The notes below the pieces were generated by a model, which saw only the letters and a program-made list of their open reading frames with translations, was not told the origin of the DNA and did no database searches. Shown piece by piece: positions 26,995 to 35,493 of a stretch of 64,000 nucleotides of DNA. Made by a program: the position numbers and the translations under genes. Every line of letters begins with the position of its first letter. Position 1 is the first letter of the stretch. This DNA comes from Planctomycetota bacterium (GTDB taxonomy: Bacteria; Planctomycetota; Phycisphaerae; UBA1845), in the NCBI GenBank assembly GCA_029558835.1, contig JAKQDH010000075.1, positions 42,433-106,432 on the forward strand, in the 5' to 3' direction.

Positions 26995-27430
26995 GCGGAC
27001 TTTGGCACCGGGGAAAGCAACAGATCGTAGCGGGTGGCATGGCCAAGCGCAGCGCCGCCATGCTTTCGCACACGGCACACGCTACGGTGGGCGATAGCCG
27101 GCCGGCGCCGTCGGCCGTGATCCGGCAACGAACCGGAGAGCCCGGTTGGATCACCCCACCAGGGCGCTACCAACGGACGCCGCCTCCACTACCGCCGATG
27201 CTACCTCCCCTCGCCGAATCCGCCGGCGAGTCGGCGCGGGCTGAGTACGTGTTCAGCGTGTGCGGCGCCCAGGGTGCCGTGCTTTCCCCCGACCGCGGTC
27301 GCGGGTAAGCATCCCTCTGCGGACGCGGTACATGCCCACCCCCGCCGGCGGCGGGTGAGGGCATGGCACCTACGTTAAACGCGTGCCCGGCTGAAGCCCG
27401 CGCTGGCTGGGATGCCACCTGCAGGGCGGC
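26995..27430. other. Intergenic region with one element A arm
   Basis: About 435 bases. It contains the half copy of element A at 27032 but no convincing gene; several overlapping open frames have arbitrary composition. Confidence 0.5.
27032..27063. repeat. Element A, single arm
   Basis: GGGTGGCATGGCCAAGCGCA continuing into GCGCCGCCATGC matches the left arm of copy 2 base for base. No second arm follows within 150 bases. Confidence 0.75.
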
Positions 27431-28126
27431 GTGACTCGGGAGCTTCACGAGCGGGGTGGGCTGCGGCTGGTGGGCCGAGAAGCACTGTGCTCGGCCGGCG
27501 TTGTCCTGGCCGCCATCGGCGCGGGGTCGCCATGCTCGTCTCGCCGCGTGGAGGAGAAGATTCGCGGGCTGCGCCGCGTTCCGATGCGGCTGCGCGCGGA
27601 TCTGGCAACATCGGGTCGTTACCGCGGCGCTGGCGAGCGGGTGTCACTCCCACCGGGCAAGCGCCTGCTCTGCATCGAGCCGACCGGCGAAGGCGCCCCG
27701 GCTCTCCCGCGGGAACTCACGCTTACGGAACTCGTAGCCGCGGTGACGCTCGCGAAGCGCTCGGGAGAGGCGGTCAACGAGCAGCAGTACGGGGCCGGCC
27801 TTTCGAACATCGCGCGGTACTCCGTCGAGGGCGGTGGGACGTACTCGGCGCTGCGAATGCCCGGCCTTCGCGTGCCCATCGGCGTGTATGATTGCGAGTT
27901 CCGAGTCGTCACTGGAGTCCCGGCGCTCACCGGGCACAAACACCAGTTGGTCGCGCGTTGCGACGTGTGTCTGCTTCCCGCGCTGAGCCTGACTCTCCTG
28001 GTGGTGTCGCTTCTCTCCGGTCTTGGTTTCTGTGGTCTGGTAGCGATCGGGGTATGGCTCGCCGCCCGCGGTGCCCGGCAATGCCGCAGGCCGACGCCGG
28101 GCCCGGTCGAGACCCCATGCGACTAG
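27431..28126 (+). CDS. Putative membrane-anchored protein of unknown function
   Basis: A 231-residue open frame with GC-rich third positions, starting at GTG 27431. No homologue is recognised. An N-terminal weakly hydrophobic stretch (CSAGVVLAAIGAGS) is followed by a beta-rich body (for example GGTYSALRMPGLRVPIGVYDCEFRVVTG), then one strong C-terminal membrane helix (LSLTLLVVSLLSGLGFCGLVAIGVWLAA) with a basic tail. The body has eight Cys in all, mostly near the termini. A competing minus-strand frame (27644-28363) has an unlikely Arg/Gln/His-rich composition and is rejected. The true start is uncertain, and no family could be assigned. Confidence 0.5.
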   Translation: MTRELHERGGLRLVGREALCSAGVVLAAIGAGSPCSSRRVEEKIRGLRRVPMRLRADLATSGRYRGAGERVSLPPGKRLLCIEPTGEGAPALPRELTLTELVAAVTLAKRSGEAVNEQQYGAGLSNIARYSVEGGGTYSALRMPGLRVPIGVYDCEFRVVTGVPALTGHKHQLVARCDVCLLPALSLTLLVVSLLSGLGFCGLVAIGVWLAARGARQCRRPTPGPVETPCD

Positions 28127-28185
28127 AGGCGCACGCAGGAGCGCACGACCAGGCGAGAAGCGAAGAGGTCCCGTCTTCCGTTTCG

Positions 28186-28260
28186 TTACATGGTCTTCGC
28201 CCAGCCGAGGTAGCCGTAGAAGAGCACGACCCACAGGAACTTCGCCAGCAACGTCAGCAT
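28186..28260 (-). CDS. 24-residue membrane peptide gene (sORF)
   Basis: A short open frame with a textbook ribosome site: GGAGG six bases before ATG 28260. It encodes MLTLLAKFLWVVLFYGYLGW followed by AKTM and a TAA stop. It is a single hydrophobic helix with a Lys near each end, the layout expected of a small integral membrane peptide. It lies between the 27431 gene and the metalloprotease genes and is too short for standard gene finders. Because it overlaps nothing and has a strong Shine-Dalgarno, it is likely real, but its function is unknown. It resembles KdpF-like or other single-helix regulators only in size. Confidence 0.6.
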   Translation of the reverse strand: MLTLLAKFLWVVLFYGYLGWAKTM

Positions 28261-28300
28261 CGGTGACCTCCAGGTGCGAGTGCCGGGCGGCCGCGCGCCG

Positions 28301-28355
28301 CCCTCGATCCGCGGGCTTGCTCCCCTTGACGCCGAGCGTCAAGCGCGGCCCGCGT
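28301..28355. repeat. Dispersed repeat F, copy 1
   Basis: Shares CCGCGG.CT.GCTC.CCTTGACGCCGAG..TCAAG..C.GCCCGCG with 58284-58340. It holds an internal hairpin CTTGACG-CCGAG-CGTCAAG. Both copies lie beyond the stop codon of a minus-strand gene. A truncated relative is at 46041-46068. Confidence 0.7.
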
Positions 28356-28400
28356 GGCGGCAAGCTGGCCTGACCGGCGCGCGAGCGCGCATGGTCGTTT

Positions 28401-28480
28401 GGAAGGAAGGCGGGACAGGTTCGTTTCCCCGGCGGGCGGCTACGGGCGCCGGTGCGAAACGAACCTGCCCCCGTTCCTTC
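28401..28480 (-). terminator. Long inverted repeat after the metalloprotease gene
   Basis: The arms 28401-28433 and 28448-28480 are imperfect complements of about 33 bases. The strongest part is CAGGTTCGTTTC against GAAACGAACCTG, with GAAGGAA against TTCCTTC at the outer ends. It begins about 10 bases past the stop codon of the 28491 gene. It may act as a terminator, and its sequence also resembles REP-type palindromes of other genomes. Confidence 0.6.
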
Positions 28481-28490
28481 TGTTCAGGGC

Positions 28491-31199
28491 CTAGCCGCTG
28501 ATCGTGTACTTTGCCTCGAGCGCCTTGTTGATCCGCTGCCGGGAGTCAACCAGGTGCGCCCGGCTGTAGGCATCCAGTTGGGGCCCTGTCTTGTCCAGCG
28601 TCTGCCCGATGCGCTGTTCCAGCTCCTTGATGGTCAGCCGCCCCAGGGCGTGGACGTCGGGGTGCACTCCGGTGCCACGTGGTGACACTACCAGCTCGAT
28701 CAGACGCTGCAGATACTCCCGCTGGAGGTTACGCCGGAAGCTGGGGATCAGCGGCGCGCGGTTGGTGTACGCGGTCCCCGCGGGCGCCTGGGCACCCGTC
28801 TCCAGCTCCGACCAGATCGCCTGTGTCAGCGTGCCGAACAACTCGGGCACGCCGAACGCATCCTCCGTCGCCGGCACCTTCAGCTCCGCGTCGTACACGC
28901 GGTTGACCGTCACCGGGTTGAGTACCTGGAACAGCGCCCCCATCTGAATGGCCAGCACGCGCCGGTGCAGGTCGAAGTCGAGCTCGCTGTCGGCCGCGTC
29001 CGAGTCCCAGTGCAGCCAGCGTCCGGCCGCCAGGCGGTTGAGCAACTCCGGCGGGAACTGGAAGCTCTTGGCGGAAAGCACGGTATCCGCCACGAAGCGC
29101 AGCGCCTCGCGTTGCTCGGCCGCCGGCACCACGACGATCGGCGGGCGGGCGTTGGGGGTGCCCTTGTGGTCCCGATTCAGGTACTGCCCGCCGACGAGCC
29201 GCCCGGCAGTCTGCGCGCCGAAACTGTATTGTCCCAACAGGAACGAGAACGCGCGGCGGGCCGCCTGGTAGCTCTTGCCGTCCTCGACGGCCCATTCCAG
29301 CCCGTCCTTCCAGAGCCGCTCGGCCAGTCCGATGCGGTCTTTGGCGAAATCCACCGGGTTCTTGCCCATGTCCCAGCGGTTGACCGTCGGGTCCGGGTAC
29401 AGATTGGAGGTGTCTTCATCCGTGGCGTAGTCGAGCCCCGGCTCGGCGCTGCGGGCCGCGATTGCCTTGAGCATGTCCGCCTCGCTCTTGGGCGCCGCCT
29501 CGTTGCCCGGCTCGGGCGTGAACGTGCGGTAGCCGTAGTCGATGGCCCACAAGTCGTAGGGGCCCAGCAGCGGCGACACGTACAGGCCCTGCGCCTCTGG
29601 CGTGGCCGCAAAAACGTACGCGTTGTAGTCCATGACGCTGGCCGACGTGGCCGACGGCCGGTCGCTGCGGACGCTCTTGATCTCCTCCAGGGGCAGCCAA
29701 CTGCTGGCCTTGAAGTTGTGACGCAAGCCCAGCGTGTGGCCCACTTCGTGCGTGACCGTCTCCTTGATGGCCTGGCCGATGAACTCCTCCGTCAGTCCGC
29801 CGGCGCCCGCTTGGGCAGCCGTCAGCGCCGCCAGGGCCAGCTCCCGCGCGCCGCCAAGTCCGATCTCGCACATGCTGCTGTGCCCATGCTGCCCGCAGCA
29901 AGCGCCGTGCTGCGCGCGGTAGAGTTCCAGCGGCGTCGGCGGCGTCGGCTCGGGAGCAATCAGGGCCGCCGGCGTGAAGTCCCATTCGGGGTGGTGGGCC
30001 AACAGGTCCTCCACGGCGAAATCGGTGAAGCTGGCCGTCGCCCGCGGGCCCAGGACATCGTGCTGCAACTGCAACGAGCGGACGAACGAATCATCGAAGA
30101 TGATGTCCGCGTCCAGAATCTGCCCGGTGAACGGGTTGGCGCGGGAGGGCCCCATCGCGAACGCCTGCCCGGTCACGATCCAGCGGAAGAAGTTGTAGCG
30201 GACGTCCTCTGGATCGAGGTCCTTCGTCTGTTCATCGGAGTCGCTCTGCTGGATGACCTTGATGGCGTTGCGCAGCCCGGCCGCCTCGAACGCGTTGTTC
30301 CACTCCAGGATGCCCTCGCGCACGTAATGGCGGAACTTCACCGGCACCGTCTTCTCGATGTAGAAGACGATCTGGTCCTGCGGCAGCACGTCGGAGACCT
30401 TCGCCTCCGGCTCGGCCTTGCGCAGGTGCCAGCGGTGGATGTAGCGCTTGAACGTTGTGTCGGCCTCATGCGGGCTCGACCAGTCGCGCACGGCCGTCAG
30501 GAAGTAGCCGACCCGCGGGTCCGCCTCGCGCGGTGTGTAGCCGTTGTCCTGCGGCAGTCTGGAGAGGCTGTAGTGCAGGCCGACGATCTGCCCGCTCGGG
30601 CCTTGCATCATGGCCGCGTCCACGCTGATTTCCGTGTTGTTGGGGAAGTTCTTGACGGCTCCGTAGCGGCTCAGGTTGGCATCGAGGCTGCCGCCGAAGA
30701 TGCCCCCCGCGCCGATCAGGTCCTGCTTGAACAAGTCACCCAGGTCAATCACCGGGTCACCGTCGATCTCCGTCCGGATCGGCACCGCCCGGATGATGTT
30801 GTCCGGGTAGCTGCGGCTGATGACGTCATCGACCGGCGAGCCGGTGCCCTTCTTGTAGCGCGGGTCCGCCTCCATCAGGACGAGCTTCTTGCCCACGCGG
30901 TCGAAGTACACTGCGGCGTCGTTCCATTGCCAGCCGGCGAAGAACGGCCCGCGGGCGATGGAACTGGCCACCAGGAAGTTCTGCCTCAGCAGACCCTTCG
31001 GAACGCGCGCCAGCAGCCGGTCATCCTTCTCATGATGGTAGAGGGTAAGGAAACCCTCTTTGACCTTGGTGTCTTTGGTGACCTCCTCGAACTTCGGGAA
31101 CTCCGGCTCATCCGCCCACACCGCGGCTGCCGGTAGCGCGAAGGCCGCCAGCAGCACCAGCCTCACCCAACTCGTCCTGCCAAGCCGTGTCTCGTTCAT
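28491..31199 (-). CDS. Zinc-dependent metalloprotease (HExxHxxGxxH), paralog 1
   Basis: A 902-residue exported metallopeptidase. ATG 31199 follows GAGGAG by eight bases; signal peptide about 1-29 (VRLVLLAAFALPAAAVWA). The catalytic motif is THEVGHTLGLRHNF, three His ligands plus catalytic Glu of the metzincin type, followed by the Met-turn-like SVMDYN. The N-terminal ~300 residues with DLGDLF, READPRVGYFLTAVRDW and IEKTVPVKFR are typical of the DUF5117/DUF4953 zinc-protease family. The middle contains a Cys/His-rich stretch (HGACCGQHGHSSMC). It sits 132 bases after the paralogous gene 31332-34148, and the two are clearly a tandem duplication. Substrate unknown. Confidence 0.88.
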   Translation of the reverse strand: MNETRLGRTSWVRLVLLAAFALPAAAVWADEPEFPKFEEVTKDTKVKEGFLTLYHHEKDDRLLARVPKGLLRQNFLVASSIARGPFFAGWQWNDAAVYFDRVGKKLVLMEADPRYKKGTGSPVDDVISRSYPDNIIRAVPIRTEIDGDPVIDLGDLFKQDLIGAGGIFGGSLDANLSRYGAVKNFPNNTEISVDAAMMQGPSGQIVGLHYSLSRLPQDNGYTPREADPRVGYFLTAVRDWSSPHEADTTFKRYIHRWHLRKAEPEAKVSDVLPQDQIVFYIEKTVPVKFRHYVREGILEWNNAFEAAGLRNAIKVIQQSDSDEQTKDLDPEDVRYNFFRWIVTGQAFAMGPSRANPFTGQILDADIIFDDSFVRSLQLQHDVLGPRATASFTDFAVEDLLAHHPEWDFTPAALIAPEPTPPTPLELYRAQHGACCGQHGHSSMCEIGLGGARELALAALTAAQAGAGGLTEEFIGQAIKETVTHEVGHTLGLRHNFKASSWLPLEEIKSVRSDRPSATSASVMDYNAYVFAATPEAQGLYVSPLLGPYDLWAIDYGYRTFTPEPGNEAAPKSEADMLKAIAARSAEPGLDYATDEDTSNLYPDPTVNRWDMGKNPVDFAKDRIGLAERLWKDGLEWAVEDGKSYQAARRAFSFLLGQYSFGAQTAGRLVGGQYLNRDHKGTPNARPPIVVVPAAEQREALRFVADTVLSAKSFQFPPELLNRLAAGRWLHWDSDAADSELDFDLHRRVLAIQMGALFQVLNPVTVNRVYDAELKVPATEDAFGVPELFGTLTQAIWSELETGAQAPAGTAYTNRAPLIPSFRRNLQREYLQRLIELVVSPRGTGVHPDVHALGRLTIKELEQRIGQTLDKTGPQLDAYSRAHLVDSRQRINKALEAKYTISG

Positions 31200-31331
31200 C
31201 GCACCGTTCTCCTCGAACGTCCCGTGCCGTCTCGTTATTCGCTACCATCAGGTCCCGCGACCCTACCTCGCTTAGCCTCCGCGGCGGGCAGAGCCCGCCC
31301 TACGCCTGCCTCTTGCCTCTTGCCTTCTTCC
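31200..31331. other. Spacer between the tandem metalloproteases with a small palindrome
   Basis: Contains GGCGGGCAGAGCCCGCC (arms GGCGGG/CCCGCC) at about 31281-31298 and a run of CTTGCCT-like direct repeats (about 31311-31329). Both lie after the stop of the upstream minus-strand gene. Confidence 0.55.
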
Positions 31332-34148
31332 TTACAACCGGTACTCCGCCGCCAGCGCCCGATCGATGCGGGACTTGGCCTCGTCGAAGTGCGCCCGGGT
31401 GAAGTCATCGAGCTTGCCGGCCGTGCCTTGCTCCAGCAGCTTGCCAAGTCGCTCCGCAAGCTGCCCCAGCTTGAGACAGACGACCGCGTGTACGTCCGCA
31501 TTAGCGCTCCGCCCTGGTTGCGAAAGCACCAGGTTGAGCAGCATGCTCAGTTGCTGGCGTTGCAGGTTGCGGCGGATGCTGCTGACGAACGGCTTGCGAT
31601 TGGTGAAGCTGCGGGAGGGCGTCTCGTTGAGCTCCGCCCAGACGGCGTCGGTTACCGTGCACAGAAGCTCCGGTACGGTGAGCGCGTCCGCGTCGGTCGG
31701 CACCTTCAACTCGGCATCGTACACGCGGTTGAGCAGCACCGGGTTGAGCAGGTAGAGCAACGCCTGATACTGCACGCGGGCGATGCGCTCATGCGCCGGG
31801 TAATCCAGCGTCGAGTCGTAGGCATCGGAATCCCAGTGCGACCACCGCCCGGCCGCCAGCTTGTTGAGCAGGGCCGGGTCGAAAATGAAGTCCTTGTCGG
31901 AGAAGACGGTCTTGGTCACCAGCTCCAGTGCCGCTCGCTGTTTGGCGACGGGGACGATCTCGATGGGGGCGGGGGCGTTAGGATCGCCCTTGTGGGCCCG
32001 GCTGAGGTACTGCCCGCCGACGTAGCGGACCGCGAAGCCGACGGTCCGGCCATACTCGGCCAGCAGCATGTCGAACGCCCGCCGCAGCTTGGCGTAACTG
32101 TCCCCGTCCTCGACCGCCCAGTCCGCGACGTTCTTCTGCAGGCGGCGCACCATGTCCATGCGATGGTTGGCGTATTCCAGCAGGTCGCTGCCGTTGTCGA
32201 AGCGATTGACCAGCGGGTCCGGCGCGAAGAAGCCGGTGTCCTCGTCGGTGCCGTAGATGTGTCCCGGCTCGGCCACGCGCTCGAGCACGGCCTTGAGCAG
32301 GGCGGCCTCGTCCTTGTGCTTCTGCCCGTCGGGGATGCCGTAGCCATAGGTGATCGCCCATTCGTCATACGGTCCCACCGCCTGGGTGACGAACAGGCCC
32401 TGCTTTTCCGGGTCCGGATGGATGATGCCCGGGTTGTAGTCCATGATCGACGCGCAGGTCGGCACGTTCGGGTCGGTGGTGCTGAGAATCTCCTCCACCG
32501 ACTTCCAACTGCTGGCCTTGAAGTTGTGCCGCAGGCCGAGCGTGTGACCGACCTCGTGCGTGGTTACCTCGCGCACCATCTGCCCGACGAATTCCTCGCT
32601 GAGGTCCTTGCGTCCGGTTGCCTCCAGCGCGGACATGGCCAGGGCCATTTCGTGGGCCAGGCCCGTGGCGTAGGTGCAGTACCCCGGCTGGTGCATCAAG
32701 TGCTCCAGCACATCCGGTTCGGGGCGGTTGGCGGAGCCGGACAGCCGCGTCGTGTCGGGCAGCAGGTACTCTGTTTGCCCCGTGAACTTCCATTCCGGGT
32801 GCTGGTCAAGGAAGGCGTTGAGCTGGGCATCCTCCTCCAGGCCGAGCCCGGTGCCGCTGTACGTGGCGTACTGACGCTCCCAGCTTCGCACCATCGAGTC
32901 GTCGAAGATGATGTCCGCGTCGAGAATCTCGCCGGTCAGCGGATTGGCGAGCGACGGCCCCATCGCGAAGCCGCGCCCGCTCACAATCCAGCGGAAGAAC
33001 GCGTAACGCACGTCCTCCGGGTCCTTGTCGGCGTGCACGGTGTCGGTCTGCTGCTCGATCTGCACGGCGTTGCGGATGCCGGCCTTCTCAAACGCCCGGT
33101 TCCATTCCAGGATGCCCTCCCGCACGTAGCGGCGGTACTTCACCGGGACGGTCTTCTCGATGTAGTACGTGATGTGGTGGTCCGGGTCCGCGTCGGAGAC
33201 TTCCTTGCTCGGTTCGGCCTTGCGCACGTCCCAGCGGTGGATGTATCGCTTGAAAATGGTGTCCGCGTCGTGCGGTACCGACCAGTCCTTGATGGCCGTG
33301 ATGAAGTAACCCACGCGCGGGTCGGCCTCGCGCGGCTTGTAGTCGCTCTTGGGCAGCTCGACGATGCTGTAGTGGACTTGGGCCCGCGTGCCGCCCTGGT
33401 TGCCCGGTCGCATGATGGCCGCGTCCACCGCCACCTCGACGTTGCGCGGGAACGCCTTGCGCTTCGCCCAGCGGCTCAGCGAGGCATCCAGCCCGCCGCC
33501 GTACACTCGACCGATGCCCGCGAGGTCACCCTTCTTGAACAGGTCCCCCAGGTCGATCACCGGGTCCTGCCCGCGCTTGCACACGATCGGCACGGCCGTC
33601 ACGATGCGGTCGGTGTACGTGCGCCCCACGACATCGGCCACCGTGGACTTCTCGTCCGTCTTGTTACTCAGGTCAGGCTCGATGAGCACCAGTTTCTTGT
33701 CAATCTCGTGCCATTGCACGACGTTGCTGCCCCACATGTAGCCCGCCAAGTCGGGGCCCGCGGCGATGCTGCTGGCCAGCAGGAAGTTCTTCTTGAGCAT
33801 CTTGTTGGGAACCACCGCCAGGAGCTGATCGTCCTTCTCCCGATAGAACAGGGGGAAGAGGCCGTTCTCGCCCTGCGGCCCCAGGACTTCCTTGTGTTCC
33901 TTGGCCACCTCGTCGAACTTGGGCAGTTCATCCTCCTTGCCCTTCGCCTCGCCCGGCCCCGACCGCTGACTCACCAGCTCGGCCGTCGCCAGCGGGTTGC
34001 CGGGCAGGGCCGCCGGGGCCTCGGGCTCGGCAGCCGGTACCGGCGTGTCGGCCACCAGAACGCCCACGCTGCCGAGCAGTAGCAACCCCATGCCGGTCAC
34101 CACCCACACCTGGGCCCTGTTTCGCAACGTCTTGCGCCTTGCCTTCAT
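31332..34148 (-). CDS. Zinc-dependent metalloprotease (HExxHxxGxxH), paralog 2
   Basis: A 938-residue relative of the gene at 28491. ATG 34148 follows AAGGAG by nine bases. The leader has a hydrophobic core VVTGMGLLLLGSVGVLVA followed by an Ala/Pro/Glu-rich linker to about residue 75. It retains the same core: PREADPRVGYFITAIKDW, IEKTVPVKYRRYVREGILEWN, THEVGHTLGLRHNFKASSW and SIMDYN. The region between the DDSxVRSW segment and HExxH is different, lacks the Cys/His cluster of paralog 1 and contains its own linker. Being upstream in the same orientation, it may be transcribed with paralog 1. Shared stretches are clear by eye; no measured identity is given. Confidence 0.88.
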   Translation of the reverse strand: MKARRKTLRNRAQVWVVTGMGLLLLGSVGVLVADTPVPAAEPEAPAALPGNPLATAELVSQRSGPGEAKGKEDELPKFDEVAKEHKEVLGPQGENGLFPLFYREKDDQLLAVVPNKMLKKNFLLASSIAAGPDLAGYMWGSNVVQWHEIDKKLVLIEPDLSNKTDEKSTVADVVGRTYTDRIVTAVPIVCKRGQDPVIDLGDLFKKGDLAGIGRVYGGGLDASLSRWAKRKAFPRNVEVAVDAAIMRPGNQGGTRAQVHYSIVELPKSDYKPREADPRVGYFITAIKDWSVPHDADTIFKRYIHRWDVRKAEPSKEVSDADPDHHITYYIEKTVPVKYRRYVREGILEWNRAFEKAGIRNAVQIEQQTDTVHADKDPEDVRYAFFRWIVSGRGFAMGPSLANPLTGEILDADIIFDDSMVRSWERQYATYSGTGLGLEEDAQLNAFLDQHPEWKFTGQTEYLLPDTTRLSGSANRPEPDVLEHLMHQPGYCTYATGLAHEMALAMSALEATGRKDLSEEFVGQMVREVTTHEVGHTLGLRHNFKASSWKSVEEILSTTDPNVPTCASIMDYNPGIIHPDPEKQGLFVTQAVGPYDEWAITYGYGIPDGQKHKDEAALLKAVLERVAEPGHIYGTDEDTGFFAPDPLVNRFDNGSDLLEYANHRMDMVRRLQKNVADWAVEDGDSYAKLRRAFDMLLAEYGRTVGFAVRYVGGQYLSRAHKGDPNAPAPIEIVPVAKQRAALELVTKTVFSDKDFIFDPALLNKLAAGRWSHWDSDAYDSTLDYPAHERIARVQYQALLYLLNPVLLNRVYDAELKVPTDADALTVPELLCTVTDAVWAELNETPSRSFTNRKPFVSSIRRNLQRQQLSMLLNLVLSQPGRSANADVHAVVCLKLGQLAERLGKLLEQGTAGKLDDFTRAHFDEAKSRIDRALAAEYRL

Positions 34149-34614
34149 CGTTTACTGCTCCTTACGTGTTCGTGGATCTGGCTTGCCTGGTTCATGCAGG
34201 TCACCGGCGGGGCTGGACGCTCCGCCTGCGCGAACGCGACACCCTCATGGATGTGCGCGGTTTGCCCACTGCTCGCGCGTTGAGCGCCGCCGGCAGTCCG
34301 AGGCCGGTAGGACGCCCAATGCAGAGTTTCTTCGGCCGGTTACCGCCTATGTCCCCAGCGGTTCTACCCCAGGTGGGATGCCGCCTCGTTCCCCGTGCGT
34401 GCCACCGGCCAGCCGAGTCTCCTCCCGCGCGGCCCGGCCGATACGTCTATCAGCAGCATAAGACCCTCGCGCCAGTATTGCTGCGCGCTGGACAAGTTCT
34501 TACGCGCAGCACCGAGGATCGCGCGTACCCTGGGCGGTGGCCCGCACGCCTGCACCGGGCAGGCGGGGCACGCGCCCACCGCCTCCGCCGACAGCACTGA
34601 TACGTTGGTCTTCG
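34149..34614. other. Intergenic region between ferritin and metalloprotease paralog 2
   Basis: About 465 bases with no convincing gene. A minus-strand frame contains a helical-looking stretch (NLSSAQQYWREGLMLLID), but it runs out of the shadow of ferritin and has no start signals. Confidence 0.45.
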
Positions 34615-35109
34615 CTAGCTCTTGCTGTTCATCAACTGCTGGACGCGGGCCTCGACCCGCAACACGTGCGGACCGGCCAGCTCGACCAGTTGCAGGAGGT
34701 CGCGGAACTTCGAGACCTCCTCGACTTGCTCGTCCACGAACCACATCAGGAAGTGGTGCGTGGCGTGGTCCTTCTCCTCGTCGGCCTGCGCCACGAGGTC
34801 GTTGATCTGCGCGGTTACCTTCAACTCCGCGTCCAGGGCCGCCTTGGCCACGTCCTTCAGCGAGCCGTACTTGCACGGCTGGGCCGGCGTAGCGTCCAGC
34901 TTGACCTCGCCGTTAACCTCTTGGACGTAGTGGATGAACTTGAGGGCGTGCTCGCGTTCCTCGGCCGCCTGCTCCTCGAAGAGCCGGGCGAGCACCTTCA
35001 ACCCCATGTCGTTGAGGGCCAAGCCCATGCCCAGGTACATCTGCGACGCCGAGAACTCCGCCGTGATCTGGCTGTTGATCTTCCCGTTCATGGTCTTTGA
35101 GATCGCCAT
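34615..35109 (-). CDS. ftnA: Bacterial non-haem ferritin
   Basis: A 164-residue four-helix-bundle iron-storage protein. Conserved ferroxidase-region residues are visible: TAEFSASQMYL, EEREHALKF (Glu...Glu-x-x-His), and later DEEKDHATHHFLMWFVDEQVEE. ATG 35109 is preferred over GTG 35118 because AGGGTGA lies just upstream. Iron is oxidised at the diiron site and stored in the 24-mer cavity (family knowledge). The upstream region is AT-rich and contains ACACGTGT (35142-35149), a possible regulator site; no Fur-type box was recognised. The gene is not obviously in an operon. Confidence 0.92.
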   Translation of the reverse strand: MAISKTMNGKINSQITAEFSASQMYLGMGLALNDMGLKVLARLFEEQAAEEREHALKFIHYVQEVNGEVKLDATPAQPCKYGSLKDVAKAALDAELKVTAQINDLVAQADEEKDHATHHFLMWFVDEQVEEVSKFRDLLQLVELAGPHVLRVEARVQQLMNSKS

Positions 35110-35493
35110 ATGCGTCACCCTTCAATTGAATAAATACACTTACACGTGTCTTCTGCTTCCCGATGACCGATCGGCGGGATCGTAGGCGGGCGCGCCCCGA
35201 TTATCAACGGACGCCCGCTGGGGAGCCGCCCGCGGGCGGGCGTGTCCCCGCCGGCGGCCAACCTCGCCCGGGAGCCGCGGTCGCCTCCCCGAGGGGCAAT
35301 AACGTTCCGGGCGAGCCCCGGGGCCGCCGTTGCAGCCGATGCACGGGATGACGCGACGGTGGAGTCCACTTGGGCCCCGAGTCCCTCGATATCAGGGTAG
35401 TCGGCCGAAGTGCTCCCGGCCGGCGGGGGCACGAGCGTGCCGTGGGGCGGCGGTCGGGGGGGCCGGGCGAGCGGGGCTTGTAGGGGGACTCAG
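35110..35493. other. Intergenic region between ferritin and the pilin-like protein
   Basis: The left 60 bases are the AT-rich ferritin promoter region. The rest is GC-rich with a perfect 14-base palindrome CCGCCCGCGGGCGG at 35226-35239. No gene is seen. Confidence 0.5.

Noticed and set aside
27644..28363. A 239-residue minus-strand open frame
   Set aside because: Its Arg/His/Gln-rich sequence is not protein-like, it overlaps the more plausible 27431 gene and would swallow the sORF.
34364..34876. Minus-strand frame with helical stretch NLSSAQQYWREG
   Set aside because: Half of it is a shadow of ferritin; the remainder has no start or ribosome site and no recognised homologue.
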